NCBI GenBank assembly: GCA_032716605.1
Contig: CM064506.1
Span: forward strand, 13,765,996-13,829,995
Direction: 5' to 3'
DNA length: 64,000 nt
DNA from: Paralithodes platypus
Lineage: Eukaryota > Arthropoda > Malacostraca > Decapoda > Lithodidae
A model generated the notes under the pieces. It saw nothing but the letters and a program-made list of their open reading frames with translations, had not been told where the DNA came from and did no database searches. Positions 53,465 through 64,000 of this stretch are shown here, piece after piece (position 1 is the stretch's first letter; each line of letters opens with the position of its first letter). A program made the translations under genes and the position numbers.

Positions 53465-54219
53465 GAAGCATAACTTACAGGTTATTGCTTAGTTATCAGT
53501 GCTACATTTAAATCAATGTACTAGCACTTTTGGAAAACTAATATATAAATCAAAATATCAGTTATAAAATTCATTCACAAGCAGAGGCAGAAGAATACAT
53601 CAACGCAAAATTGCATGTATTGGAAGTAGCTTATGGTATTTTCAGAAATAATTAGTACTAATAGAAAAATATTAGGTTGCAATAGTAAATTTAAAAATTT
53701 AAACCAATTTATCCAGTGTTTTGCATAATTCCTAAATAATAGACAAATATTTGATTAATAAGATACTATTAATATTTAACCGAATACGGTTTACTAGTAA
53801 CGTACTTTTGAAAGCAATGCCTTGAATATAATTTCGAATTTGCATACCTATTTAAACTGTCATTGCTTAAGTAATATCAAATTTACTTGTCACTAATATA
53901 TCAAATTGCTTTCATAATCTCGCAAAAACGGATATACAGTAAATGTAAGGTTAAATATTGCTTTTAAGTAAATATATGTGGTTTGGAGAATACTAATGAG
54001 TGAATGAAGGCTGGCCTACTTTGTTGGGCACACTGTTTTCTCTACCAATCTAACCTTTTACCTTTCTCTGGGGTCTCTTATCCCCTTAACTTATTACTGA
54101 AGCTAGGTATGACTGACTGACCTATTATCCCCCACACAACAACAATATAGTTTTGCTGACCTGGTAGTTGGTGTTGTCTGGTGCAGTAGTTCCACTCTGA
54201 TGCTACTACCATCACCGCC

Positions 54220-54420
54220 CTATGATCTGCCGTCGTTGGTGTTTCTCTCCTTCAACCATACCGCCGCGTCTGTGTCGTCCTTGTCTCTTGATCCTGCTGC
54301 TGTGGTTGTCGCTTCAGGTTCTTTGCTCTCGTCCACTCCTGCTTGTCTCACCAACTCTTTAAAGTAGTCTATAGTCAATACCTGCCAACTCGTACCCATC
54401 ACCTTGACCTTAAAAGCTTT
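54220..54420 (-). CDS. Candidate 3' terminal exon on the minus strand, unknown protein
   Basis: The acceptor-like TTTATTGCTGATATTACAG precedes 54420. The frame from AAA gives KAFKVKVMGTSWQVLTIDYF, KELVRQAGVDESKEPEATTT, AAGSRDKDDTDAAVWLKERN and TNDGRS before TAG at 54220-54222 (66 codons). Charged, balanced composition and richer GC than its surroundings suggest real coding. No family was recognised. The frame also stays open upstream to 54573, so a single-exon or retroelement origin remains possible. Confidence 0.4.
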   Translation of the reverse strand, partial: KAFKVKVMGTSWQVLTIDYFKELVRQAGVDESKEPEATTTAAGSRDKDDTDAAVWLKERNTNDGRS

Positions 54421-55059
54421 CTGTAATATCAGCAATAAATGGCTATGGGTTGCTATGGGAACACACGAACAAAGGTTATCATACCGAAATAACATCACAA
54501 CAATAACAAATTTGTAGATTATAATTGTATCAAAAGTTCCTGTGATGGTACCAATGTTGACACCTGTTGTCATTGCTTGGTTTGTTTGGCTAGCTAGAAC
54601 TGTTTTCCTTCAATGGTCTGCTGCTTCTATTCGGCCTGCTGCTATTGTCTACTGCTCATACCCGCTCTGGCTCTGCTTGTATCCAATCCACCTCTACACT
54701 GCTGGACACCAATGACTACTTCTACACTGACTTATCTGACAATAAATAAATCTATACAAACTTTACCATGACTTTTCTTATGTAGGGCTGCAGGGAGGGT
54801 GTTGATGTACTGTACTAGGGAGGAGAGGGAAAATAATAGAATAGGAAATATAATAGAACAGAATAGAAAATAGAATAGAGAATAGACCTGAATATAGAAC
54901 AGAATATAGAACGGAACAGAATAATTCTAGAATAAGGCCAACTACCGAATAGGACTCGTACATAATAGGCCAGAAGGGGAGGGATGAGGGAAGACTCGTG
55001 GTGGGAGGGTTTCGTATGTGGGAGGGACTGAACAAAATAATAATTCTCCCTTCTCCCTT

Positions 55060-55335
55060 CCTGGACCCCCCCTCAACCCCTCCCCCTCCAAGTACCCCCT
55101 CACCCCCCCCCCCCAAGGACCCCATCACCCCCCCCCCCCAAGGACCCCATCACCCCCCCCCCCTCCCTTCCTGGACCCCCTCAACCCCCCCCCCCCCCCC
55201 CTCCTGGACCCCCTCAACCCCCCCCCTCCCCTCCAGGACCCCCTCAACCCCCATGAGCCCCCACCCTCCCCCCACCAAACCCCATGACACCCCCCTCCCC
55301 CCACCAAGCTCCATGACCCCTCCCCCCCTCTCCTT
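55060..55335. repeat. C-homopolymer-rich tract
   Basis: Repeated CCCCCC runs separated by CTCCTGGACCCCCTCAA and AAGGACCCCATCA units. Proline-rich frames across it are artefacts, and the minus strand is G-quadruplex-prone. Confidence 0.9.
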
Positions 55336-55386
55336 TCTTTGAAGCCCCTGTACTTCCGGTGCCTCAATATTTCATTATTTTTGCAG

Positions 55387-55491
55387 GTGTGACGTGTTGC
55401 TGTGAAGAGACTGAGGACCGTGGCCGCCTTAAACCATTCTTTCCCTTCGCAATGCCGTTAATGGTAGAAATAACTTTGAATATCTTTAAAT
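55387..55491 (+). CDS. Candidate terminal exon, unknown protein
   Basis: The acceptor CATTATTTTTGCAG is at its start. The third-base frame reads VTCCCEETEDRGRLKPFFPF then AMPLMVEITLNIFK and stops at TAA; AATAAA lies near 55770. It is short and without a recognised domain. Confidence 0.25.
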
Positions 55492-55799
55492 AATAACGTT
55501 AACTTGAGAAATTAGTGCTAATCCGTGTATATTGAAGTTACCTTGATAAATTAATGTTAATCAGTAATCTCTAAATACTCAATTGCCACAATAGTCGTTC
55601 AGTATCAAGCGCTGAGAAGGGAAACAAATGTTTAAGAAAAGGGTGAGGATCGTGTTGTTCATGTCAAGATGGTCGCAAGATGGTGTCCAACATTTCAAGA
55701 TGGTCGCTTAAGAACTAAATGACGGAGCGTTACTTCAACATGGACCCCTGGAAAACTCTCCTTTTTTAAATAAAAACTATGGAATATAAGTTGCCTCTT

Positions 55800-56600
55800 T
55801 GATTATATCCTGTTAATGTAATCCAATATTGTAAATCAATTTTGTTTGTCTTGTCCAGTCACTAATTAATTTTAACTTTGAGTAAGACTGAAGAAGTTAA
55901 TGTAATCAATATCGTAGATCTGATTATTAAATGAACAGTAAAGTTTCTAATTAATTTTAATGAAAAGAGCATTAAATTTGGACAAATTACATAAATGTAT
56001 AGCCTATAATTAAACTAAGTCTATTACAAACTATTACAATCAAATCAAACTTTGAAATAAAAACTAGTGGAATACATTGCCAGAGGATAAACTGAAAGGC
56101 TTACTAATATATTCACGAAAATAAATCTAAATCCTGCGATGAATAAAATTCCAGGGAGAAGAGGGTGACTTTTTATTCCTAATATATTTAGATACTTGGA
56201 TAGATACAGTAGGTAGTTACATTGGTAGATAAATCCTTTACATGGATAGAATAGTAGATAGTTACACCAATAGATATACAGTACATAGTAAGCTACATAC
56301 ATAGACAAATTATAGTTACATGAAAGGATAGAGCAGTAGAAAGATATAATACAGATTCAATCTTAAATTACACCATAGATCGTTACATAATTCCTTCAGT
56401 ATTTATATTAACCAAAACCTAAATACCACTTTGCCAACCCAGCTACATGTCACGTTAGTAATTCACACTGCCAACTCATATCGTTTGCATTCAATGTTTG
56501 TAACCACATTTCACAGCCAATAATTATAAATGCCACACTTGACTTTGCCAGTGGACACGCACACCTAAGCTAAATTACATAATTGTTCTACAAATCCTCA
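55800..56600. other. AT-rich stretch, nothing recognised
   Basis: Loose repeats of GATAGATA-like steps at 56190-56320; no gene seen. Confidence 0.6.
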
Positions 56601-56603
56601 CTC

Positions 56604-58260
56604 GTAACTGTTATATCAACCCTTACACACACTTAACTGTTATATCAACCCTCACATACACTTATCTGTTATATCAACCCTTACACACACTTAACTGTTA
56701 TATCAACCCTTACATACACTTAACTGTTATATCAACCCTTACACACACTTAACTGTTATATCAACCCTCACATACACTTAACTGTTATATCAACCCTTAC
56801 ACACACTTAACTGTTATATCAACCCTTACACACACTTAACTGTTATATCAACCCTTTCACACACTTAACTGTTATATCAACCCTTACACACACTTAACTG
56901 TTATATCAACCCTCACATACACTTATCTGTTATATCAACCCTTACACACACTTAACTGTTATATCAACCCTTACACACACTTAACTGTTATATCAACCCT
57001 TACATACACTTAACTGTTATATCAACCCTCACATACACTTAACTGTTATATCAACCCTTACACACACTTAACCGTTATATCAACCCTCACATACACTTAA
57101 CTGTTATATCAACCCTTACACACACTTAACTGTTATATCAACCCTCACATACACTTAACTGTTATATCAACCCTCACATACACTTAACTGTTATATCAAC
57201 CCTTACATACACTTAACTGTTATATCAACCCTTACATACACTTAACTGTTATATCAACCCTCACATACACTTAACTGTTATATCAACCCTCACACACTTA
57301 ACTGTTATATCAACCCTTACATACACTTAACTGTTATATCAACCCTTACATACACTTAACTGTTATATTAACCCTTACATACACTTAACTGTTATATCAA
57401 CCCTCACATACACTTAACTGTTATATCAACCCTTACATACACTTAACTGTTATATCAACCCTTACATACACTTAACTGTTATATCAACCCTTACATACAC
57501 TTAACTGTTATATCAACCCTCACATACACTTAACTGTTATATCAACCCTTACATACACTTAACTGTTATATCAACCCTTACATACACTTAACTGTTATAT
57601 TAACCCTCACATACACTTAACTGTTATATCAACCCTCACACACACTTAACTGTTATATCAACCCTTACATACACTTAACTGTTATATCAACCCTCACATA
57701 CACTTAACTGTTATATCAACCCTCACATACACTTAACCGTTATATCAACCCTCACATACACTTAACTGTTATATCAACCCTTACATACACTTAACTGTTC
57801 TATCAACCCTCACACACACTTAACTGTTATATCAACCCTTACATACACTTAACTGTTATATCAACCCTTACATACACTTAACTGTTCTATCAACCCTCAC
57901 ACACACTTAACTGTTCTATCAACCCTCACATACACTTAACTGTTATATCAACCCTCACATACACTTAACTGTTATATCAACCCTCACACACACTTAACTG
58001 TTATATCAACCCTTACATACACTTAACTGTTATATCAACCCTTACATACACTTAACTGTTATATCAACCCTTACACACTTAACTGTTATATCAACCCTCA
58101 CACACACTTAACTGTTATATCAACCCTCACATACACTTAACTGTTATATCAACCCTCACATACACTTAACTGTTATATCAACCCTCACATACACTTAACT
58201 GTTATATCAACCCTTACACACACTTAACTGTTCTACCAACCCTCCTACACACTTAAATGT
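56604..58260 (+). repeat. Minisatellite, 29-bp unit, about 57 copies
   Basis: Unit TTAACTGTTATATCAACCCT plus YACAYACAC, where both Y positions alternate T/C between units. There are no intervening spacers. The last copies decay into AAATGTTCTA variants near 58250-58310. It is non-coding. Confidence 0.95.
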
Positions 58261-58319
58261 TCTAAAACCCTCGCTTATGTCCTACACACACACACACTTA
58301 AATGTTCTAACCTTATAGA

Positions 58320-59400
58320 ATACACTTAACCAGTATTTCTGCCCCAGTTTGTCCATACACTCTGCCGACACCCACATCCAGCACTAATTAACACTTCACT
58401 ACCATGCCAGCACCCCTACCCTACAAATATAAGCCAACACCTTCGCCACTGTCTACAAGCCATATCACTGTACACAAAGAACAAACTTAGTCATTCTGAA
58501 AACCAATCGAACTATCCACAAGGCTACACACAATACAGAAGCTAGTTTAAGTGATAGTAAAATAGTTAAGTAATTAGTAAGGAATAATTTTAGTATGTTA
58601 AAGGCAGGTTATAAACGAAACAAAAATAGTTAACACACTTACCTAAATACTGTCTGGTGGGAGAGCTAGGGATGTAGTTGTGGAGTAGGTTACTAGATGT
58701 TTACTTGGAAGCTGATTAATTCCATTAAATCTAAGAAATAATTCAGGAAAGACTAAAGATTACTAAAGTAAATTATATAGATTTGTAAAATGAGAGAAAA
58801 TGGGAAAACTCAACCAAGATGAATATAGATAATGCAAAAATGGATAAAGACCAACAAAGTCAATAATACTAAAACAAGGGTTCCATTCCAAAATAAAGCC
58901 ATATGAAAACTATTACCAAAAGGTATTAAAAAAATATAATTGAAATCTAAACACAAGCCTAATAGTAATTACAAATTATTAATTAAAATTACGGAATGAA
59001 AATTACCGTAAATTAATAATGGGCATATGAACTGGACATGAGTCATGGTCACAAATAAATGGCAAAATAGATTATAATACAAATTGCATATTTAGTATAT
59101 GCATTTGTTTAGGTATGTCATAAAACTATTGACAAGTATATGTTATTTGATAAGATATATTTTCAAGTTTGGTCCATCTATATACCAGTACGGTATTGTT
59201 TTGTATACTGTGTTCTTTATATATATTAGAAGTGTATGTCTGAATCTGGTTAATAAAATACTAAGTTGATTTATGCTCTTTTTAATATCCATTTTATTTA
59301 GTTTCTACTGTTATCTTACTGTTAGTTACTTAGCCACATGGAATTAATTATTTTATAATTCGAGTAATTTATATCTATAGTAAAGTCAAAGTAATTTGTC
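58320..59400. other. AT-rich stretch, nothing recognised
   Basis: No supported coding frame or repeat family. Confidence 0.6.
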
Positions 59401-59439
59401 TAAGTTCTTTTGTTTAATAGTCCGTTTACTATGTTGTTA

Positions 59440-59900
59440 TCTTTATATAACTTCAAAGTCCATATACCGGAACTATATATCTTTTTTAAGTTTTTTTTGT
59501 CTAAGTCCATATAACGAACTAAGTTTTTTTGTTCAAGTCCATATAACGGAACTATATATATTTTATTTTATTTTTTCGAAGTCCATAAAATGGAACTTAT
59601 CATTGAGAACTATTTTTAAGTTTTCATCAGTTATAAATGTCATAGCTTATAATAAAGTGATCAATAAAAGATTAAGTTCGATTTTTTTTTTTATTAAGTA
59701 AAGTTCGCGTGACAAAGACGATATATAACAATATTAAACCCGGTACAAAAACGGCGTGTATATCACAAGTGAAGTTAATGGCAAATACAATAGTTATGAA
59801 CTCAAGTGATTCGAAGATATTATATGACCCGGTACAATGACGGAATATAAGCTACGTTAAAGGCAAACACAATCATTATTTAAAGCAAAGCAAAATATTG
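59440..59900 (+). repeat. Two imperfect local tandem repeats
   Basis: AAGTCCATATAACGGAACTA with T-runs repeats three to four times at 59455-59610. ACCCGGTACAA..ACGG with GTTAA.GGCAAA.ACAAT repeats twice at 59740-59870. Confidence 0.65.
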
Positions 59901-60099
59901 AAGCTGAAGGAGGGGTGACCAATCCGGGGGAGGGGAAGAGGGGGGACATCATCAAAACAACAAAACTGTGAAATAATAACATAATAGCAAACATTAGTAA
60001 AGATAATAAGACCTATCTGATCTGAAAGGGAAAAAATGATTAGTAATCTGAAAGGGAAGAATGATTAGCCTAACCTAACACACACCATTCATACCATGC

Positions 60100-60365
60100 A
60101 ACTACACTACTAACTAACTACCATGCAACTAACTACTTACTAACTACCATGCAACTAACTACTTACTAACTACCATGCAACTAACTACTAACTAACTACT
60201 TACTAACTACTAACTAACTACTTACTAACTACTAACTAACTACTTACTAACTACTTACTAACTACTTACTAACTACTAACTAACTACTTACTAACTAACT
60301 ACTTACTAACTACTAACTAACTACTTACTAACTACTAACTAACTACTTACTAACTACCCTAACCT
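60100..60365. repeat. CTAA/CTTACTAA minisatellite
   Basis: Alternating ACTACTTACTAACT and ACTACTAACTA units with occasional CCATGCAACTA. Confidence 0.9.
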
Positions 60366-60480
60366 AACCCCCCCCCACCTCCCTAAACTACAACTAACTA
60401 CACTAAACTACAAACAAAACATGAATATCACTCCCCTTGTATCGTAGTGGCGTGTGCAGTCTCTCTCTCAGCGATGGCAG

Positions 60481-60697
60481 AGTCCACAGGCAGCAACTCC
60501 AATCCTCGTAGTGTTGGCAGTCCACAGGCAGCAACTCCAATCCTCGTAGTGTTGGCAGTCCACAGGCAGCAACTCCAATCCTCGTAGTGTTGGCAGTCCA
60601 CAGGCACCAACTCCAATCCTCGTAGTGTTGGCAGTCCACAGGCACCAACTTCAATACTCGTAGTGTTGGCAGTCCACAGGCACCAACTCCAATCCTG
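60481..60697 (-). repeat. 38-bp tandem repeat, 6 units, next to a splice-acceptor-like site
   Basis: On the minus strand, CTTGTGTTTCAG is followed by units starting every 38 bases, containing TTGGTGCCTGTGGACTGCCA or the TTGCTG variant. All three frames are free of stops, and 38 is not a multiple of three, so a translated product would cycle through peptides such as VPVDCQHYED, CLWTANTT and GACGLPTLR. Whether it is transcribed is unknown. Confidence 0.85.
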
Positions 60698-60864
60698 AAA
60701 CACAAGATAACAAAGCATTAATTTGGGCAATAGATTGACAAGGGATGATATCAGATATAATAAAATAAACAATACTCTGTTCACGACAAGTAGGCAAGTA
60801 ATTAGTTGTTATCTGAATGTTCAACAATTACTAGACATAAGCAAGGAAATAAAATATTAATTAT

Positions 60865-60897
<33 letters not shown>

Positions 60898-60949
60898 GAC
60901 AATGAACGGAGGAAGGAAAAACACAGATAAAACAAAAAGGTCCATGTGC

Positions 60950-62014
60950 CTAAAGGCATCCTCCATTCATAAAATGTTTGTAACAACTGGATTTAAACAT
61001 TTGTTGATTGTAAGTTTGTGGAAAGCAATTCGAGGGAAGTGAATTCCAAAGAGTAGTAGCTCTGGGGATAAATGAATTCTGATAAGCAGAAGTTCTGCAT
61101 TGTGGAGGAGAAAGTGTAAATTCATGGGCGCTCTCAGCTGCCCTAGTTCTACGGGGAAAGATGTGGAGAGGCGGCACAATTGAAGCAAGTTCCTCGGAAC
61201 AATTGCTGTGAAAATATCTGTAGAATAATGCAAGGGATGCAACGTTTCTTCGTATGGCTAATGTAGGAAGGTCCTGTGTGATTGCAGGGTTATTGATTAA
61301 TCTAATAGCTTTATTTTGAATTTTGTCCAACTGCCTCAATGCAACCACTCCACTTCCACCCCACAGAGGTGAACAGTAATCCATCTGAGAGCGCACATGA
61401 CTTTTATATATTACGGCCAACTGCTCGTCAGTGAAGAATTCTCGAACTCTGTACAGGAGTCCCAGTTTTTTAGAGGCATTCTTAGCAATGCTTCTAACAT
61501 AATGTGTCCAGCTCAAGTTAGTAGTTAATGTTACACCGAGAATGTCAATACTAGGGGAAGTGGGAATATTTACATCATTAAAAAATATATGGGAGTCAGT
61601 GAGATTCTGTCGGTTAGAAAATTGAATGTACTTGGTTTTCTGTGCATTAAAGGAAACTAGATTCTCTTGTCCCCATTCATTAATTCTAGAAAGGTCCTGG
61701 TTCAGAGAAATTGCAGTGTTTATTTTTGAATTTATAAGATCGGGTTGGGTGAAAGAATTGGTAAATGTGAAGGAACTGTGGAGTGTTGAGTCATCTGCGT
61801 AGGAATGTATTGGATTATGAGTGGTAGATATGAGATCATTGATATGAATGAGGAACAGAGTTGGGGCCAAAACTGATCCCTGGGGAACACCAGCATTTAT
61901 TGAGTGAAATTGAGAATAAAGGCCATCTACCATTACACGTATTTTTCTGTTATGAAGATAAGAAGAAATTAGTGGAACTAATGATGCAAGGCCGTAGTGT
62001 GACATCTTCGACAA
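60950..62014 (-). pseudogene. Family B RT palm, thumb and C-terminus
   Basis: 354 codons: GVPQGSVLAPTLFLIHINDL, SYADDSTLHSS (YADD catalytic), SFNAQKTKYIQFSNRQNL, DILGVTLTTNLSWTHYVRSI, MDYCSPLWGGSGV, and the end NGGCL. It lacks RNase H. The upstream frame ends by frameshift near 62050-62150, where FRR(C/S)RSTADLL is replaced by LDDVDQLQTF. Confidence 0.85.
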
Positions 62015-62061
62015 TAAGGATTGATGCCAGACTCTATCAAATGCCTTAGATATATCCAGTG

Positions 62062-62469
62062 CTATTGTATGTGTTTCACCATGTTGGTCTGTAGCTTGGT
62101 TGATTTGATGCGTAAGAAGGCAAAGAATGTCTGCAGTTGATCGACATCGTCTAAACCATATTGCCTATCACTGATTAATTTATTATTCTCCAGATGCTTA
62201 ATTATGTGATTATTTAATATAATTTCAAAAACTTTGCCAAGAGTGGAAGTTATAGCTATTGGTCTGTAGTTTGATGGATCTGAAGAGGCACCTTTTTTAG
62301 GAACTGGATGGATGTTTGCTTCTTTCCAGGGTACTGGGAAGCATGAGGTATGAGTACACAGACGGAAAAATTTTGCCAATACAGGAGCGAGCACCAAGGA
62401 GCAATTCTTAAGTACTATTGGAGGAATTTCATCTGGACCAGGAGCCTTATCTACTGAGAGATTCTGCAA
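62062..62469 (-). pseudogene. Family B RT fingers region
   Basis: VDKAPGPDEIPPIVLKNCSL and PVPKKGASSDPSNYRPIAIT, the classic N-terminal RT motifs; shifts out of frame after SDRQYG. Confidence 0.85.
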
Positions 62470-62729
62470 AATAGTTTTGACATGTCTGGTGTGGATCTTA
62501 AGTGAGGGAATTTCAGGTGAATTAAAATTAAGTACAGGGACATCTTGATTTATTTCATCTAAGGTTGAGTTGGTGGAGAAAATATCTGCAAGAAGGTTAG
62601 CTTTACCTCGTGGGTCACTTACAAGATTGCCAGTCGGAGATTTTAATGGTGGAATGGATGAAGCAGTAGTGAAGTTGGATTTGAATGAGTTAAGAGTAGA
62701 CCAAAATATTTTGTTATCATTTGGATTAT

Positions 62730-63875
62730 TTAGAAGTTTATTTGCCTGCTTATGGAGAAAGTTTGATTAGTTAGGTTTAATACAGATTGGCCATGATTTC
62801 TGATGTTTCTAAAGTAATTAAAGGCTTCATGTGTTTTTGATCTTGTGTATGCATTGTAGGCTATTGCTTTTTGTTCAGTTACTCTAGCACAATTATGGTC
62901 AAACCATTTAGGTGAATTAGATCTTTTACTGTACTTTTGATGAGGAATAAAAGTTTCCATTCCAATTTTTACAAAATCTTGTATGTGGCTCAAGGTAGAG
63001 TGTGCATCATTAGAAAAGAAAGAGGTCCAGGGAATATCAATAAAGAAACCTTGAAGACCCTCCCAGTCTGCCCTATCGTAATGCCATTTAGTCACCAAAA
63101 CAGGTTCAGAGTGGGAAGGTGTGGTAGGTGATAGACAGGTGGCCTGTATCAGACAGTGATCAGAAGATCCAAGTGGGGACCTCACTGTAACATCATAATT
63201 TTCTGAATTGGTTGTTAAAAATAAGTCCAGTAGGTGGGAATTATGATTAGGATTATCTGGTACACGGGTGGGTTGGTTGACTAGTTGAATGAGATTAAAT
63301 GAGTCTGCAAATAGCTCACATTCAAGACCAGCATCATCAGTCCTGGCTGAATGAGTGAGCCATTCAACATTATGGACATTAAAATCACCCAACACAGTGA
63401 TTTCAGAAGAAGCATTTAAGTTGAGGACACTGAGTTGTGAGGACAGAGAATCAAAAAGACTTTGCTCTGGAGGAGTATTTGGGGAACGGTAGATGCAACA
63501 TATGTATTTAAATTTACCAGCAGAAATTAATTTGTATATAGAATAATCAAAATAGGGACAATTGAAACTAGTAACCTCCTCCAGGGCAATTTCAGATTTT
63601 GCGAAGCAACATACACCACCTTTAGGTCTGAAATTTTGGAGCAGTTGATAACCTGGAAAATTAAATCTAGATGTGTCAGATGTGGATGTTACTTGAGTCT
63701 CTGTCAAAAAAAGGAGAGTAGGGGATTCTGCTTGAAGAAATTGGTGTACAGAATTGATGTTAGAGTGAAGTCCCCTTATATTACTAAAGAAATAGCTGTA
63801 CTGACAAGCAGCTTTGGGACGTTGCAATGCTCTTGACACAGTCGCATGATGACGACCGGGAGGGCCCTGTGTCAA
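62730..63875 (-). pseudogene. Family B APE-type endonuclease region
   Basis: 381 codons: FSNIRGLHSNINSVHQFLQA (start of the endonuclease fold), FLTETQ (catalytic Glu), VLGDFNVHNVEW (DFN motif), and SPLGSSDHCLI (SDH active-site motif). The frame stays open 5' of the listed start, which is a TTG and unlikely to be the true initiator. Confidence 0.85.
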
Positions 63876-64000
63876 TAACCCAACCCTGCCGGGGGTGGAT
63901 ATCTAGGGACCACCAGGTTTGCTCTTAACAATTGTACTGCCATATTTATAAGGTAAGTGTATGGTGTTACATGTATGATATGTAATGGGAAGAGTAGTAT

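Larger units (their letters stand above)
60868..63960 (-). mobile_element. Family B non-LTR retrotransposon, long copy
   Basis: Poly(A) tail as a T-run at 60868-60892, then the minus-strand coding region, with its 5' UTR reaching the window edge region (63880-64000). Endonuclease 63875-62730, linker and RT 62469-62062, RT palm to C-terminus 62014-60950. Frames are broken at two places at least. It is close to the 33.9-36.7 kb copy but less decayed and 5' longer. Confidence 0.88.

Noticed and set aside
54558..54739. Definite LTR
   Set aside because: TG...CA edges and a TGG-starting possible primer site are suggestive, but no second copy or pol gene is in the window.
56604..58260. CRISPR-like array of 29-bp repeats
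   Set aside because: Units are contiguous with no unique spacers, and the context is eukaryotic; it is a minisatellite.

Overview
The window is eukaryotic, repeat-dominated DNA. Spliced exons, several non-LTR retrotransposon families, very abundant small TTAA-flanked inverted-repeat elements, long AC/CT/ATT microsatellites and a resilin-like SYGAP-repeat gene together suggest an arthropod, most likely a decapod crustacean. The organism is an inference from overall character; no single marker proves it.

Layout. 1-15 kb: a 3' fragment of a CR1/Jockey-like retrotransposon (here family A), then a dense mosaic of small inverted-repeat elements. I call them C (about 330-370 bp), C' (about 375 bp, near palindromic) and D (about 200 bp, palindromic); most end in TTAA and many are nested in one another. 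14.0-15.95 kb: the best host gene candidate, a repeat protein of 19 SYGAP motifs behind a polybasic stretch, with a possible signal-peptide exon upstream. 16-25.5 kb: microsatellites, more C/D elements, a 676-bp inverted-repeat element with a perfect 8-bp target duplication, and a minus-strand family A retrotransposon split by a 642-bp piggyBac-like insertion. 25.8-32.7 kb: a long I-clade-type retrotransposon with gag-like ORF1 and endonuclease/RT/RNase H ORF2, carrying one stop and one frameshift. 33-37 kb: a hairpin minisatellite, then a family B retrotransposon inserted between the ends of another inverted-repeat element. 37-45.5 kb: MITEs (one mariner-like), C and D copies and tandem duplications. 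45.5-55.8 kb: AT-rich DNA with several short exon-like segments on both strands and two C-rich tracts. 56.6-58.26 kb: a 29-bp minisatellite of about 57 units. 58.3-60.9 kb: AT-rich DNA, a CTAA-rich tract and a 38-bp repeat behind a predicted acceptor. 60.87 kb to the end: a longer minus-strand copy of family B.

There is no operon-like gene organisation. The dominant story is transposition: TTAA-targeting elements insert into one another and into retrotransposons, and tandem amplification has acted on pieces of them. Host coding content is confined to the SYGAP gene and a few weak exon candidates. Copy counts are by eye, and element names C, C', D to H are local to this annotation.
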